A stretch of DNA of 64,000 nt, taken from positions 164,460-228,459 of the forward strand of contig JAAFIG010000003.1 of NCBI GenBank assembly GCA_013298595.1, written 5' to 3'. The translations under genes were made by a program, and so were the position numbers. Source of the DNA: Deinococcales bacterium. Its GTDB lineage: Bacteria; Deinococcota; Deinococci; Deinococcales; JAAFIG01. This document shows, piece by piece, positions 45,076 through 54,067 of this stretch; position 1 is the first letter of the stretch, and every line of letters begins with the position of its first letter. The notes under the pieces are model-generated. The model had not been told where the DNA came from, did not search any database, and was given only the letters and a program-made list of their open reading frames with translations.

Positions 45076-45957
45076 ATGCAAACGCTCCTCGGAATAGACC
45101 TCGGTGGAACAAAAATAGCCGCCGCCGCCGTACAAAATGGCAAAATCATCGCCAAAGTCATCATTCCCACACCCAAAGATGGTGCACAGAGCGTCTTTGC
45201 AGCCATGATCGAAGCTGCCAAAGAGGTCTTAAAAACAGCCCCAGCTTCCCGAGTTGGTGTTGGCGTACCAGGTCCACTTGATTTCAAAAAAGGCGAAATT
45301 AAATTTGCTCCCAACATCAACGGTATTATCAACGCCCCAGTGGTCGCTGCAATCTCTGCTGGGCTAGGCTTACCAGTCGAACTCGAGAACGATGCCAACG
45401 CCGCAGGTCTTGCCGAACACACGTATGGTGCAGGGCGAGGCGCAAGCTCGAGTTACTTCATCACCATTTCCACAGGTATTGGCGGTGGCATCATCATCAA
45501 CGACCGCGTTTGGCGAGGCGCAAATGGTATCGCAGGCGAAATTGGACATATCACCGCTTTACCAGGTGGTGTGATTGCAGGTAGTGGCGTATCAGGCGCA
45601 CTCGAGGCAGTTGCCAGTGGAACAGCCATGGCTCGAGATGCCACTTATGCTTATGCCCGCCCCGTTGACACCAAAGAATTATTTGCTATGGCAGAAGCAG
45701 GCGATTGGAAAGCGCTGAAAATTGTCAATCAAGCTGCGTTTTACATTGGCACAGCCATAGGCGACTTACAAAAAAACCTCGACCCTGAGGTGTTCGTACT
45801 TGGTGGTGGTGTCTCCGAAGTCGGCGATTTCTTCTTAGATAAAATCCGAGCCGTTGCCGAAGATGGTGCAAAAGGCTTTGCCATACCCGTGATTCGCAAA
45901 GCAGTACTTGGCAGTGATGCAGGTGTGATTGGGGCAGCGCTGGCAGCTCGAGAGTAA
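45076..45957 (+). CDS. ROK-family sugar kinase, zinc cysteines missing
   Basis: 293-residue ROK protein without a DNA-binding domain, thus a kinase (glucokinase-like). The ATP site is LLGIDLGGTKIAAAAVQ; the substrate part is ENDANAAGLAEHTYGAGRG and the catalytic Asp is in NDAN. GEIGHI is present, but the normal zinc motif CGCGxxGCxE reads AGSGVSGALE, with all three Cys lost. Activity may be retained, as in some atypical ROK proteins, or specificity changed. ATG 45076 is chosen because TACGCT stands seven bases before it. Confidence 0.88.
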   Translation: MQTLLGIDLGGTKIAAAAVQNGKIIAKVIIPTPKDGAQSVFAAMIEAAKEVLKTAPASRVGVGVPGPLDFKKGEIKFAPNINGIINAPVVAAISAGLGLPVELENDANAAGLAEHTYGAGRGASSSYFITISTGIGGGIIINDRVWRGANGIAGEIGHITALPGGVIAGSGVSGALEAVASGTAMARDATYAYARPVDTKELFAMAEAGDWKALKIVNQAAFYIGTAIGDLQKNLDPEVFVLGGGVSEVGDFFLDKIRAVAEDGAKGFAIPVIRKAVLGSDAGVIGAALAARE

Positions 45958-46216
45958 CATAAAAATTGTGCATATTGGGCAGGGATTTCAGTCGGGTTAA
46001 CAATTTGGTGCCAATGGGTGGCATCAAAACTTCGCTCGGGGTGAAGGTGGGCAAATCCGAGAGTGTGCTTGGGTTTGTATCTCCATTCATGTGCGAAGAC
46101 CCAAGGTAAGCCGTAGCATAAAGATACCTTTAATCTTTAACTTTTGACCTTTTCTCTTGTTTTCGCTGTGGCATAAGCTGTGAGCAGGAAGCAAAACTCG
46201 AGGGCATGGGGTGGGT

Positions 46217-46250
46217 GATTACGGTTTGATTACGGTTTGAGGATTAAATT
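46217..46250 (+). promoter_or_regulatory. SARP-type promoter of the papain-like peptidase gene
   Basis: GATTACG at 46217-46223 and again at 46228-46234 (11-base period), then 10 bases, then TAAATT at 46245-46250. The same layout is found at 47097 and 50453. SARP regulators bind heptameric direct repeats one helix turn apart next to the -10 box. Confidence 0.7.
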
Positions 46251-46322
46251 AAAACGAGTAAAGTAGAGGATGCGTAGACGACATGGACTTTGGCACAAAA
46301 AATTTTGATGTTGGGGGAATAA

Positions 46323-47090
46323 GTGGAAGAGAGAATTTACAATTGCTTGCCTTCAGTTAGATTGGTAACAGATTGGGATTATTCCATAGCCTATGCTTCA
46401 ATTAGAATGTCTGCAACGCCAGATTACCAATTACCTGCTTCCCACAACCTACATAAACGTTGGTGGAAAATACAAAACCAAGGCAATACAGGTGCTTGTG
46501 TAGGATTTGCACTTGCAGACTCAGTCTTACGCTGGCATTTTGTGCAGTGCAAAAAAATTATAAAATCTGAATCCTTATCTACACGCTTCATCTGGATTGC
46601 TGCAAAAGAAACAGATCAATACAGAGATTTTCCAACTTCATTTATAGAGCAAGAAGGCACCAGTCTGAAATCCGCCCTCCAAATTGCACAGCGCCTTGGA
46701 GTTGTACGAGATCGTGATTTTCCTGACACCATTTATATGGGAAGAAGTTCCACATTTTATGCCAATGCGGCAAGACTTAGGATCAGTAGCTTTTTTTTCT
46801 TACATAAAGATTTCAGTATTTGGAGAAAATGGATATTTGATCATGGTCCGATTTTAGTTAGGCTCGAAGTTGATAGTCATTTTGCTAGTGCGAACAAAAA
46901 TACAGTTTTAAAAAATTTTGATTCTAATTCTGTACTTGGATCTCATGCTGTTGCAGTGGTCGGTTTTGAAGGTGAGAACTTTATTATTCGGAATAGTTAC
47001 GGCATCAATTGGGGTAATAGAGGATTCGTCATTGCTAGTCAAGACTACCTAACTCAAGCCGTGTCAGAGGCTTTTGGTGTAACGATTTAG
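46323..47090 (+). CDS. Papain-like (C1) cysteine peptidase
   Basis: 255-residue protein with the full papain triad: Gln53 and Cys59 in NQGNTGACVGFALADSVLRW, His208 in GSHAVAVVGF, and Asn224 in IRNSYGINWGNRGF. It has neither signal peptide nor pro-domain, so it would act inside the cell. GGGGG five bases before GTG 46323 marks the start. CTCGAG is absent from the gene and GC is low, unlike its surroundings. It is followed by another SARP-type promoter. Substrate unknown; C1-type peptidases of this short kind are found in accessory and peptide-modifying loci. Confidence 0.82.
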   Translation: MEERIYNCLPSVRLVTDWDYSIAYASIRMSATPDYQLPASHNLHKRWWKIQNQGNTGACVGFALADSVLRWHFVQCKKIIKSESLSTRFIWIAAKETDQYRDFPTSFIEQEGTSLKSALQIAQRLGVVRDRDFPDTIYMGRSSTFYANAARLRISSFFFLHKDFSIWRKWIFDHGPILVRLEVDSHFASANKNTVLKNFDSNSVLGSHAVAVVGFEGENFIIRNSYGINWGNRGFVIASQDYLTQAVSEAFGVTI

Positions 47091-47096
47091 GAATCG

Positions 47097-47130
47097 GATT
47101 ACGTTTTGATTACGGTACAATTTTTATAGT
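47097..47130 (+). promoter_or_regulatory. SARP-type promoter of the 155-residue protein gene
   Basis: GATTACG at 47097-47103 and 47108-47114, then 10 bases, then TATAGT at 47125-47130. It starts only six bases after the peptidase stop. Confidence 0.75.
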
Positions 47131-47159
47131 CATACTCGAAGTTTTCAAAGGAGAATAAT

Positions 47160-47627
47160 ATGGCATTTAGTATTCAAACCGACTCAAGTGGCAATCTTAT
47201 TTACGATGACGGGAGTAAACGGGTCTATATATACGGCTGCAATTTACATGTGACAGAAAATAAGCTTCCGCCAGGACAAGGGTTAATTCCAAGTCGTGCA
47301 AGTATTTCTAGTGATTCAACGGTAGTAGATGCTGTGTGTCCGTGGCAACCACTGCTATTGCAAGATTGGGATAACAAAACCAATGGGCTTAGGGGAACCT
47401 TTGATAATGACTATCGAAGTAGCATAAAAAAATCAACTGCCACAGAGGCAAAGCAGCAACACTTGCGGTATCAATTCTGGCAGCTTTATATTTTCGTAGG
47501 CGACACAACAACAGCGACAGACCGTTCGATTACGAGTTTGTGGCGACAAATCACTGGTACAATAGCACCTATTTATACGCCGAGTTCAAGTACAGGGACT
47601 AACCCTCCCCCAGCAGTTGGTCCGTAA
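47160..47627 (+). CDS. Hypothetical protein, 155 residues
   Basis: Not recognised. Soluble, Ser/Thr-rich; begins MAFSIQTDSSGNLIYDDGSK, has an aromatic core (RYQFWQLYIFVGD) and a Pro/Ser/Thr tail (YTPSSSTGTNPPPAVGP). AAGGAG six bases before the ATG. It has no CTCGAG. With its own SARP-type promoter it should be co-expressed with the peptidase upstream, for which it could be a substrate or partner; this is only an inference from the shared promoter. Its stop directly adjoins the end of the convergent SARP gene. Confidence 0.65.
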   Translation: MAFSIQTDSSGNLIYDDGSKRVYIYGCNLHVTENKLPPGQGLIPSRASISSDSTVVDAVCPWQPLLLQDWDNKTNGLRGTFDNDYRSSIKKSTATEAKQQHLRYQFWQLYIFVGDTTTATDRSITSLWRQITGTIAPIYTPSSSTGTNPPPAVGP

Positions 47628-50432
47628 CTACTCAAACAAAGCCATAGCTTTGGTGTTATCCGAAATTTTATCAAACATCAAGTTATTTTTTTTAATTAAA
47701 TCACTGGCTTTCTCTTCAACCCAGTGATTTAATATTTTTTGTCCATATAGGAATTGTAAAACAGTTATCACCTTTTCAATCTCATTTTTCAAAATAAAAA
47801 GATTCGCCAGAATGTATAGAGAGAACTGCAAAGGTAAAGGTAAATTTTTTTCAATAGATTTTTTTATAGAAAATAATATCTCTTTTTCGGCAGAAACATA
47901 ATCCATTTCATAGATTTTTAATTCAGATAATGCAATTTTATAGAAAACTTGTGTGTTTTCTGAAACAAACGCAAAATTTTCAACAAAATATGCAGCTTGT
48001 CTTTTTGCTTCTTTAATATTTTTGTTTTTTGTATAAAAAAATATTTGATAAATTTTATTCATTTGAAGAACATGATTTTCTTTATATTTTAATGCCGCAA
48101 GCTCATTTCTCAATAACATTTTTTCAAGAGAAATTCGATTTTTTTCAAAAAAAATATAAAATTGAATTACTGCTAATTCTAAATAAATTAAATTCATGTT
48201 ATTTTTTGTGGATTTATATATTTTTAAAGCATCATTATAAAATCTTATCGCCTTTTTATAATTACCTTGAAATACATAAATTTCCGCAATATTATGCTTT
48301 GCCATTGCTCTTCTTGTTATATTTTGATTTGAATTAGCAATATCTTCCATTTCAGTAAAATATTTTATTGCTAAGTCAAGTTTTAATAAAGTCCGAGATA
48401 TAACACCTAGAACATTTAAAATCTTTAATCGAAAGTTGTCATTTAATCTTTCTGAGAAATCATAAACCATTTCTGCATATAAAGTAGCTTTTTCATAAGA
48501 ATTATATCGGTGTAACAACCATGCTGCATTGATTCCCAATACCCCCAAAGCCTGTATTAATTCACTATCCTCTGCTCCTGTCTTCTCTGTCAACACCATC
48601 CTCGGCTCGAGAACCTGTATGGCAGCTTCAAACAACTGCACACCTTCCTCAAATCTCGCTCTTGCATCAAATAAACTGACCACATCTTGCAATCGGTCGA
48701 ACCGCGCTAAATCTGGGTGTTCGCATAACCAACCCCAAGCCACCTTAATATTCTCGAGGTCGGTTTCAAATGCTCCTAATACCATTCCCGCTTGGACTGT
48801 TCGCACCAGTGGCGCATTCTGCTCGAGCCAGCTGAGGAACACTTCGGCATGGGCGGCTTTGGCACTTTTGGCTTCTTTGGGGATACTCTCGAGGACTTCT
48901 AAACTGTACTGGGCAATCAGCGGATGAAGTCTGTACCGTCCGTTTTGTTGATTCTGCACCAAGGATTTTGCTACTAATGCCGCAATCACTGTGAAATTGC
49001 TATTCATGACTTGAAGTGCCGCTACCCTCGAGAAGCCATCACGAAATGTAGCTAGGCGCATCAACCCTAGGCGTTGCGGGTTGCTCAGCAGCGACCATGA
49101 CCAGTTAAACACGGCTCGCATACTGCGGTGACGCTCGCGCCCACCCTGAGCCTCGAGTGCATCAAGGTGTTGTTGTAAGGCTTCTAAGATTGCCTCGAGT
49201 GGTAAAACTGTAATTAAAGCTGCTGCCAATTCGATTGCCAGTGGAAATCGCTCGAGTAAATTACAAATTTTAATTGCGGTTTTAGTATGCCAAACAAAAT
49301 TTGTACCTGTGCGCCGACACGCTAAGTCCAGTAACTCGAGGGCGGATTCATCGTCGGCAAAACCCTCAAGTGGGAAAACTGTTTCTCCTAGTACTCCAAG
49401 GCGCTCGCGGCTGGTTAGAAGAATTTTGAGGTTAGGGCAGGATTCAAGTAGATGTTCTAAAGTTTCGCCAATGCTGACCAGATGCTCGGCGTTATCAAGC
49501 AGCAAGACAATGTTTTTTAAGCCAATTTGGGTTTTGAGTTGCTCGAGTGGTTCAGAAGTGCTTTCACGGTAACTCATGGCGCGTAAACACGCACTGAGAA
49601 CATCAGTTGGCTCGAGAATTGACTCGAGTGGTATAAAAAAAGTGCTGTGGGTTTCGGGTAAACCACGCAGCACCTCAAGCGCAAGACGGGATTTACCTGC
49701 GCCACCATAACCAACAATCGTGATGAGTCGCTGATTTTGCACTAAAGTTTCGAGAGCGGCTTGTTCGCTACGAAACACAAACCCAGAAATAGCACTAGGC
49801 AAGTTCCGCACTATGACTTTACTTCGATCTGGGATTTGAATATTCAAATCCAGCAGTTCTTGACGTACCACTACCACTAAATCATGCCTGCAATCCTCGA
49901 GAATACCAAATAAAACCAGTAAATCCTCTGACTCGAGTGGCACAGTTTGAGAAAGCCCATGTGCGGCAATAGCATGTTGTGAAGCGGCTGGTAGGTCAGC
50001 TTGTTCTAAAGCAATTAAGGCTAAGTGCAAATAAGCCTTAGTCACTCGAACTGTAATTAATTCTCGAGTTACCAACACCCATTCTTCAAATTCACTTGAG
50101 TCGAATTGCAAACCATCCAAGAAAACCCCTGAATACAATGCCACTGCACCAGCTTCATCACCAGCATCCAATTTCTCGAGGAGCAAACTGGCATCGCACG
50201 AAATAGCACATGCCAAGGTTTTTTGTTCCTCGAGCAGTACACCAGCCGTTCGGAGTTGTTGCAAAGCAATTCGCAAACTCGCAGCGGCATCTGAGGCTTG
50301 CCCCCACAATAATTCTCTGGCATGACTTCTGGGTTTTCGACCCTCGAGTGCCAAATACGCTAATAGTGACAGGGTTTTAGGGCGTGTTAAAGCATTATTC
50401 TCGAGTGCTAATTTCCCCAGTGTGATCAGCAT
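47628..50432 (-). CDS. SARP/STAND transcription regulator, chimeric
   Basis: 934-residue AfsR-like regulator: N-terminal winged helix (LITLGKLAL, RPKTLSLLAYLALEGRKPRS, SLRIALQQLR), bacterial transcriptional activation domain (about 95-200), STAND ATPase with Walker A GYGGAGKS (241-248) and Walker B VLLLD (309-313), then helical TPR-like repeats (about 550-930). The first about 609 residues lie in CTCGAG-rich DNA (19 sites), the last about 325 in AT-rich DNA with none, so the gene looks spliced from two sources. TAGAAT six bases before the ATG. It probably binds the GATTACG repeats here and at two neighbouring promoters. Confidence 0.88.
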   Translation of the reverse strand: MLITLGKLALENNALTRPKTLSLLAYLALEGRKPRSHARELLWGQASDAAASLRIALQQLRTAGVLLEEQKTLACAISCDASLLLEKLDAGDEAGAVALYSGVFLDGLQFDSSEFEEWVLVTRELITVRVTKAYLHLALIALEQADLPAASQHAIAAHGLSQTVPLESEDLLVLFGILEDCRHDLVVVVRQELLDLNIQIPDRSKVIVRNLPSAISGFVFRSEQAALETLVQNQRLITIVGYGGAGKSRLALEVLRGLPETHSTFFIPLESILEPTDVLSACLRAMSYRESTSEPLEQLKTQIGLKNIVLLLDNAEHLVSIGETLEHLLESCPNLKILLTSRERLGVLGETVFPLEGFADDESALELLDLACRRTGTNFVWHTKTAIKICNLLERFPLAIELAAALITVLPLEAILEALQQHLDALEAQGGRERHRSMRAVFNWSWSLLSNPQRLGLMRLATFRDGFSRVAALQVMNSNFTVIAALVAKSLVQNQQNGRYRLHPLIAQYSLEVLESIPKEAKSAKAAHAEVFLSWLEQNAPLVRTVQAGMVLGAFETDLENIKVAWGWLCEHPDLARFDRLQDVVSLFDARARFEEGVQLFEAAIQVLEPRMVLTEKTGAEDSELIQALGVLGINAAWLLHRYNSYEKATLYAEMVYDFSERLNDNFRLKILNVLGVISRTLLKLDLAIKYFTEMEDIANSNQNITRRAMAKHNIAEIYVFQGNYKKAIRFYNDALKIYKSTKNNMNLIYLELAVIQFYIFFEKNRISLEKMLLRNELAALKYKENHVLQMNKIYQIFFYTKNKNIKEAKRQAAYFVENFAFVSENTQVFYKIALSELKIYEMDYVSAEKEILFSIKKSIEKNLPLPLQFSLYILANLFILKNEIEKVITVLQFLYGQKILNHWVEEKASDLIKKNNLMFDKISDNTKAMALFE

Positions 50433-50452
50433 GTGAGAATTCTAACAGTTTT

Positions 50453-50486
50453 GATTACGCCTCGGTTACGGTACACAAATTATATT
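50453..50486 (+). promoter_or_regulatory. SARP-type promoter of the large membrane protein gene
   Basis: GATTACG at 50453-50459 and GGTTACG at 50464-50470, then 10 bases, then TATATT at 50481-50486. It lies in the divergent gap next to the SARP gene start, so autoregulation is possible. Confidence 0.7.
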
Positions 50487-50577
50487 GCGCTCAAGTCAAA
50501 TTAAAGTACAAAAAATAAAAAGACAACAATTAATAAAGCTGAACCCAAACAATCGAGATTTCTCTGGAGGTACGAAT

Positions 50578-52551
50578 ATGAACTCTAAACTGAAAAACCT
50601 TATTTACTGTCTTATAGTATGCCTGACTGCTACTAGCCAGTCAGTGGCACAAACTGACATCACAGATATTTCGTTTTCCTTTGGACCAGACACACCATTA
50701 GTACTTGAGTGGACAGAGTTTCAACAAGGTTATCGCCTTCGAGTTGAAAATACATCAAAAAATAAGAGGGTTCTTGAGTGGGTAGCTGCACGGATTAAAC
50801 CTAGTGATGGGTTTTCAGAATCAATTTTAAAAATGATCAAAATATCAAAAGAAGAGTCATGCAAAACTATATCCTCAGCAAGCGGGTCTAACTCTCAAAA
50901 AATATGTGGGTATGTTGTAGCCAATTTATCTAACTTACAGCCTCGCAGCTCAAATTATATTACGTTACAAGTTAGCTCTAAACAATTTAAACTTCCAACG
51001 CGTCCTATAAAGTTCGTTTTAACATTGAACGAAACAAATTATGTTTCAGCATCACGAATCATTATCATTAAACCACCAGCTATACAAACTGACACCGATA
51101 AGCGAACTATTAGAATCTATACCTTTAACTTCTTAAATTGGAATCTCACTACATTAACTGGATTGAACTTACTTCAATCTGACTTATTTACAATTAATTC
51201 AATAAAAAGGCTTTGTGGGCGCAGTAATTTTTTGCAAACCGTGTGTATTGCTGATAGCACATTTAGTACTTTTAATGGGGATTTCGACCCAACTGACTAT
51301 GAACCACTAATTTTTCAAGGTACAAGTTCAAACCTATATGCAAAAATCAACTGGAATACGAACAATACTGGGCTGATATTAGACTTTGAGAAAGCTAAAA
51401 ATGAAACTTTCCCCGAAGGAGATTATGAAGCAACTTCAACCCGATTTGTAGGAACTGATCCGAGTAAATCGGTTAGTTTAAAGCTTGAAGTGAGGTCACA
51501 CTGGTTTATTGTTCTTTTACTGATTTTCATTGGACTATTTCTTGCCCTTGTTTTACGAATCCTACAGGGTAGCCCCGTCGAAAATCTTTTGCATCGAGTA
51601 GATAAAGCCAAGCTCAATTTTATTGATACTACAGGGGTATTACCATTTGAAAGCAACTATAACATCAAAAAAGCGATCTATTTACACGCATGGGATTTAA
51701 TTGAAAAAATCCAAAAACTTCGATTCCAAAACTCAGGAATAGTAACAGCCAACACTGTTGGATTTAGTGATTTGGAAGAGCAAGTTAAAAAATATGAAGA
51801 CCTGCCTAATCAATGGCATAAATTTATGCTCAATCTAAAAAACATTAAGAGAATAAACGGAAATCAGATTCAAATCCCGCAGAACCTACAACTACCAACA
51901 TCTTTTCAAAAGCAGTTAAGTGCCTCTCAAAGTCAAGATCTCAAAGTAGAAATATTAAACGGAGCAAGCATAAGCAACGCAAGCAAACAAGTTACACCTA
52001 CATATCTTGCAAGTTTCTTTGAAGAAATTGAAAATAGATTTGACCTAGCTAAAACAATAGTCACGGCAAATCCATCAGCTAATCAAAATACTGGAATACG
52101 TGTCTTAATTAAAAAATCATGGATTATCACAACTTGCTTGATTATTTCGGCTATTTTTATTTACCTCATTACTCATGAAGCAAATTCCAATACTCGGGAA
52201 TGGCAAGCCAAAGTCCTTATTTTCTGCATAACTCTCACCTTGGTCAGTTGGTTATGGACTCGAGTTATCTGGATCATCCAATGGTATTCGATGATCTTCA
52301 TAGAATTTCTTTCACCAAAAAAGCATCCTAATCAACCCTCTTTAATCAATATCAACTGGTGGGATACTTTACCTATCTTTATTGCAATCTTAGTTGCACT
52401 GATCAATGGGTTAAATGAGTTCTATCTTAAACTTTCGCCAACACCGCTGCTTCAACAACTCTTTTTCATAGCATGGGGTTTTGGTTCGACCACAGCAGTA
52501 CAAGCCCTCTTTATAATTTTAGAGAAATCACCCCTAGGACGTTATTTCTAG
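50578..52551 (+). CDS. Unknown multi-domain membrane protein
   Basis: 657 residues from ATG 50578 (GGAGG seven bases before). A signal peptide (KNLIYCLIVCLTATSQSVAQ) leads to a beta-rich exported domain of about 280 residues with Asn/Ser-rich loops. A membrane helix (WFIVLLLIFIGLFLALVLRI) follows, then a cytoplasmic helical region of about 180 residues, then about four helices at the C-terminus (IITTCLIISAIFIYLIT, VLIFCITLTLVSWLW, PIFIAILVALING). No family recognised. Only one CTCGAG in the gene. It is divergent from the SARP gene and has a SARP-type promoter. Confidence 0.75.
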   Translation: MNSKLKNLIYCLIVCLTATSQSVAQTDITDISFSFGPDTPLVLEWTEFQQGYRLRVENTSKNKRVLEWVAARIKPSDGFSESILKMIKISKEESCKTISSASGSNSQKICGYVVANLSNLQPRSSNYITLQVSSKQFKLPTRPIKFVLTLNETNYVSASRIIIIKPPAIQTDTDKRTIRIYTFNFLNWNLTTLTGLNLLQSDLFTINSIKRLCGRSNFLQTVCIADSTFSTFNGDFDPTDYEPLIFQGTSSNLYAKINWNTNNTGLILDFEKAKNETFPEGDYEATSTRFVGTDPSKSVSLKLEVRSHWFIVLLLIFIGLFLALVLRILQGSPVENLLHRVDKAKLNFIDTTGVLPFESNYNIKKAIYLHAWDLIEKIQKLRFQNSGIVTANTVGFSDLEEQVKKYEDLPNQWHKFMLNLKNIKRINGNQIQIPQNLQLPTSFQKQLSASQSQDLKVEILNGASISNASKQVTPTYLASFFEEIENRFDLAKTIVTANPSANQNTGIRVLIKKSWIITTCLIISAIFIYLITHEANSNTREWQAKVLIFCITLTLVSWLWTRVIWIIQWYSMIFIEFLSPKKHPNQPSLININWWDTLPIFIAILVALINGLNEFYLKLSPTPLLQQLFFIAWGFGSTTAVQALFIILEKSPLGRYF

Positions 52552-52699
52552 AATTTTATATATTAAAAACTCGAGAATACTACCAACGCAGCATCGAAAT
52601 ACTCATTACTATGCAACCTAACAAAAAGTGTGTTTCATTGGAGCTATAGGGTTACATTTGAATTGATGAGATTCGAGAGTGGAATACTTGGAGAATATC

Positions 52700-53419
52700 A
52701 TGCCACAAAAATCTGCCTATACTCACCAAGATGATCATAATCAACATATGGTTGCTTCGTATTTAAATGTACGGCTTGCCATCGGCATTCTTGCAGGAGC
52801 TTTACCGATTTTCATGCTGCTGATTCGCTGGTTATACAAAACAGACATGCAAGAATCAGTCAGTGCGTTTTATCACGTCTTACCTGCACGAAACTGGTTT
52901 GTGGCAACACTTTGTTGCGTAAGTATTTTTTTAGTTTGTTATCGAGGCTATTCAGCAAGACCAAACGTTTTATTTTTACGAAGTATTAGCGAAACAACTT
53001 TGCACAGAGTTATGGGAGCAGCGGCTTTTGGTGTTGCAATGTTACCAACTAAACATCCAAGTTGTACGATAAAGTGTCCATCTTACTGGTCTCAGTTTGA
53101 TGAAATTATTGCAATTTTTCATCTTTTTTGTGCATTTACTTTGTTTGCTGCGATGGCACTTGTTGCTTTGTTTTACTTCCCAGTTTTTCAAGGTAAAACA
53201 AAAAAATTGAGCCAAAAAATGCAAGCGCAAAATGCACATATCTATAGGTATTGTGGGATTACAATTGTAGCTATTGGTGGTGTTTGGGTCGTTTTACAAA
53301 TTTTTAATCTACACTTTATCCCACTTTTCTGGGTAGAGCTTGTTTGCATTATAGCTTTTAGTGTCGCATGGATAGCAAAGAGTCATTTTCTTCGCCGCTT
53401 GACAAAGCAGTTGAAATAA
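52700..53419 (+). CDS. Unknown six-helix membrane protein
   Basis: 239 residues from ATG 52700 (GGAG six bases before). About six membrane segments; motifs ESVSAFYHVLPARNWFVATL, LVCYRGYSARP and HRVMGAAAFGVAMLPTKHP are shared with a loosely described group of bacterial membrane proteins. The function is unknown. No CTCGAG in the gene. It follows the large membrane protein by about 150 bases, without a GATTACG pair in between. Confidence 0.7.
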   Translation: MPQKSAYTHQDDHNQHMVASYLNVRLAIGILAGALPIFMLLIRWLYKTDMQESVSAFYHVLPARNWFVATLCCVSIFLVCYRGYSARPNVLFLRSISETTLHRVMGAAAFGVAMLPTKHPSCTIKCPSYWSQFDEIIAIFHLFCAFTLFAAMALVALFYFPVFQGKTKKLSQKMQAQNAHIYRYCGITIVAIGGVWVVLQIFNLHFIPLFWVELVCIIAFSVAWIAKSHFLRRLTKQLK

Positions 53420-53502
53420 TGAGGAGGCAACTATAGCAGTGACCTTTTTTCAATTTGTTCAATCACTATAACTCAAGCAATTCTTTTGTCAAAGGAGTAA
53501 TA

Positions 53503-54057
53503 ATGGCTTTCAAACTTGCAATTGATGCTGGGCATGGTTTTGGCAATGTTGCTTCAGATCGTTTTGATTCTGGTGCCTCTGGTGGAAATCTCCAAGAAGC
53601 CGATGTTGTGTTGCTCTGGGCTTTAACGGGTCGTTGGGTGTTTAAGGCTCGTAATCTGGATACATGGTTAACTCGAGATGATGATACCGATGTTGCACCA
53701 CTTGGAACTCGAGATGAGCGGGCTAAAGCGGCTGGTTGTACGCATTATCTGAGTCTGCATTGTAATTCAGCTTCTGCCAGTGTTTCGGGTGTTGAAGCGT
53801 TTTATCGTGATGCTGTGGATAAAGCTTTTGCACAAACTGCGTTATCTTGTGCTGTGCAAGCGCTTGCCTTACCAAATCGTGGGGTGAAAAGTGAAAGTAG
53901 TACCAAGGTTAAGCGTTTATCAGTGATGGATTTTAAGGGTACAGCAACGTTACTCGAGCTTGGTTTTATTACTAATAAATTGGATCGGGTGCGGATGATG
54001 AATCGGGATGTGCGAATTCGGTTTTGGGAGTTATTAGCCAATAGCTTCCTCGAGTAA
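53503..54057 (+). CDS. N-acetylmuramoyl-L-alanine amidase (Amidase_3), no signal peptide
   Basis: 184-residue zinc amidase that cuts the peptide from muramic acid. Visible are IDAGHGFG (zinc His), NLQEADVVLLW (zinc Glu), LSLHCNS (zinc His) and ATLLELGFITN (catalytic Glu). The start is ATG 53503 with AAAGGAG before it. The absence of any signal peptide is unusual for a cell-wall enzyme and resembles phage endolysins, which need a holin or lysis to reach the wall. CTCGAG reappears within this gene, so it lies at the island border. Confidence 0.85.
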   Translation: MAFKLAIDAGHGFGNVASDRFDSGASGGNLQEADVVLLWALTGRWVFKARNLDTWLTRDDDTDVAPLGTRDERAKAAGCTHYLSLHCNSASASVSGVEAFYRDAVDKAFAQTALSCAVQALALPNRGVKSESSTKVKRLSVMDFKGTATLLELGFITNKLDRVRMMNRDVRIRFWELLANSFLE

Positions 54058-54067
54058 GCTATGAGGT

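Noticed and set aside
45958..46100. Remnant gene after the ROK kinase
   Set aside because: Short frames exist on both strands (for example one containing VNNLVPMGGIKTSLGVKVGK), but none has a start, ribosome site or known motif.
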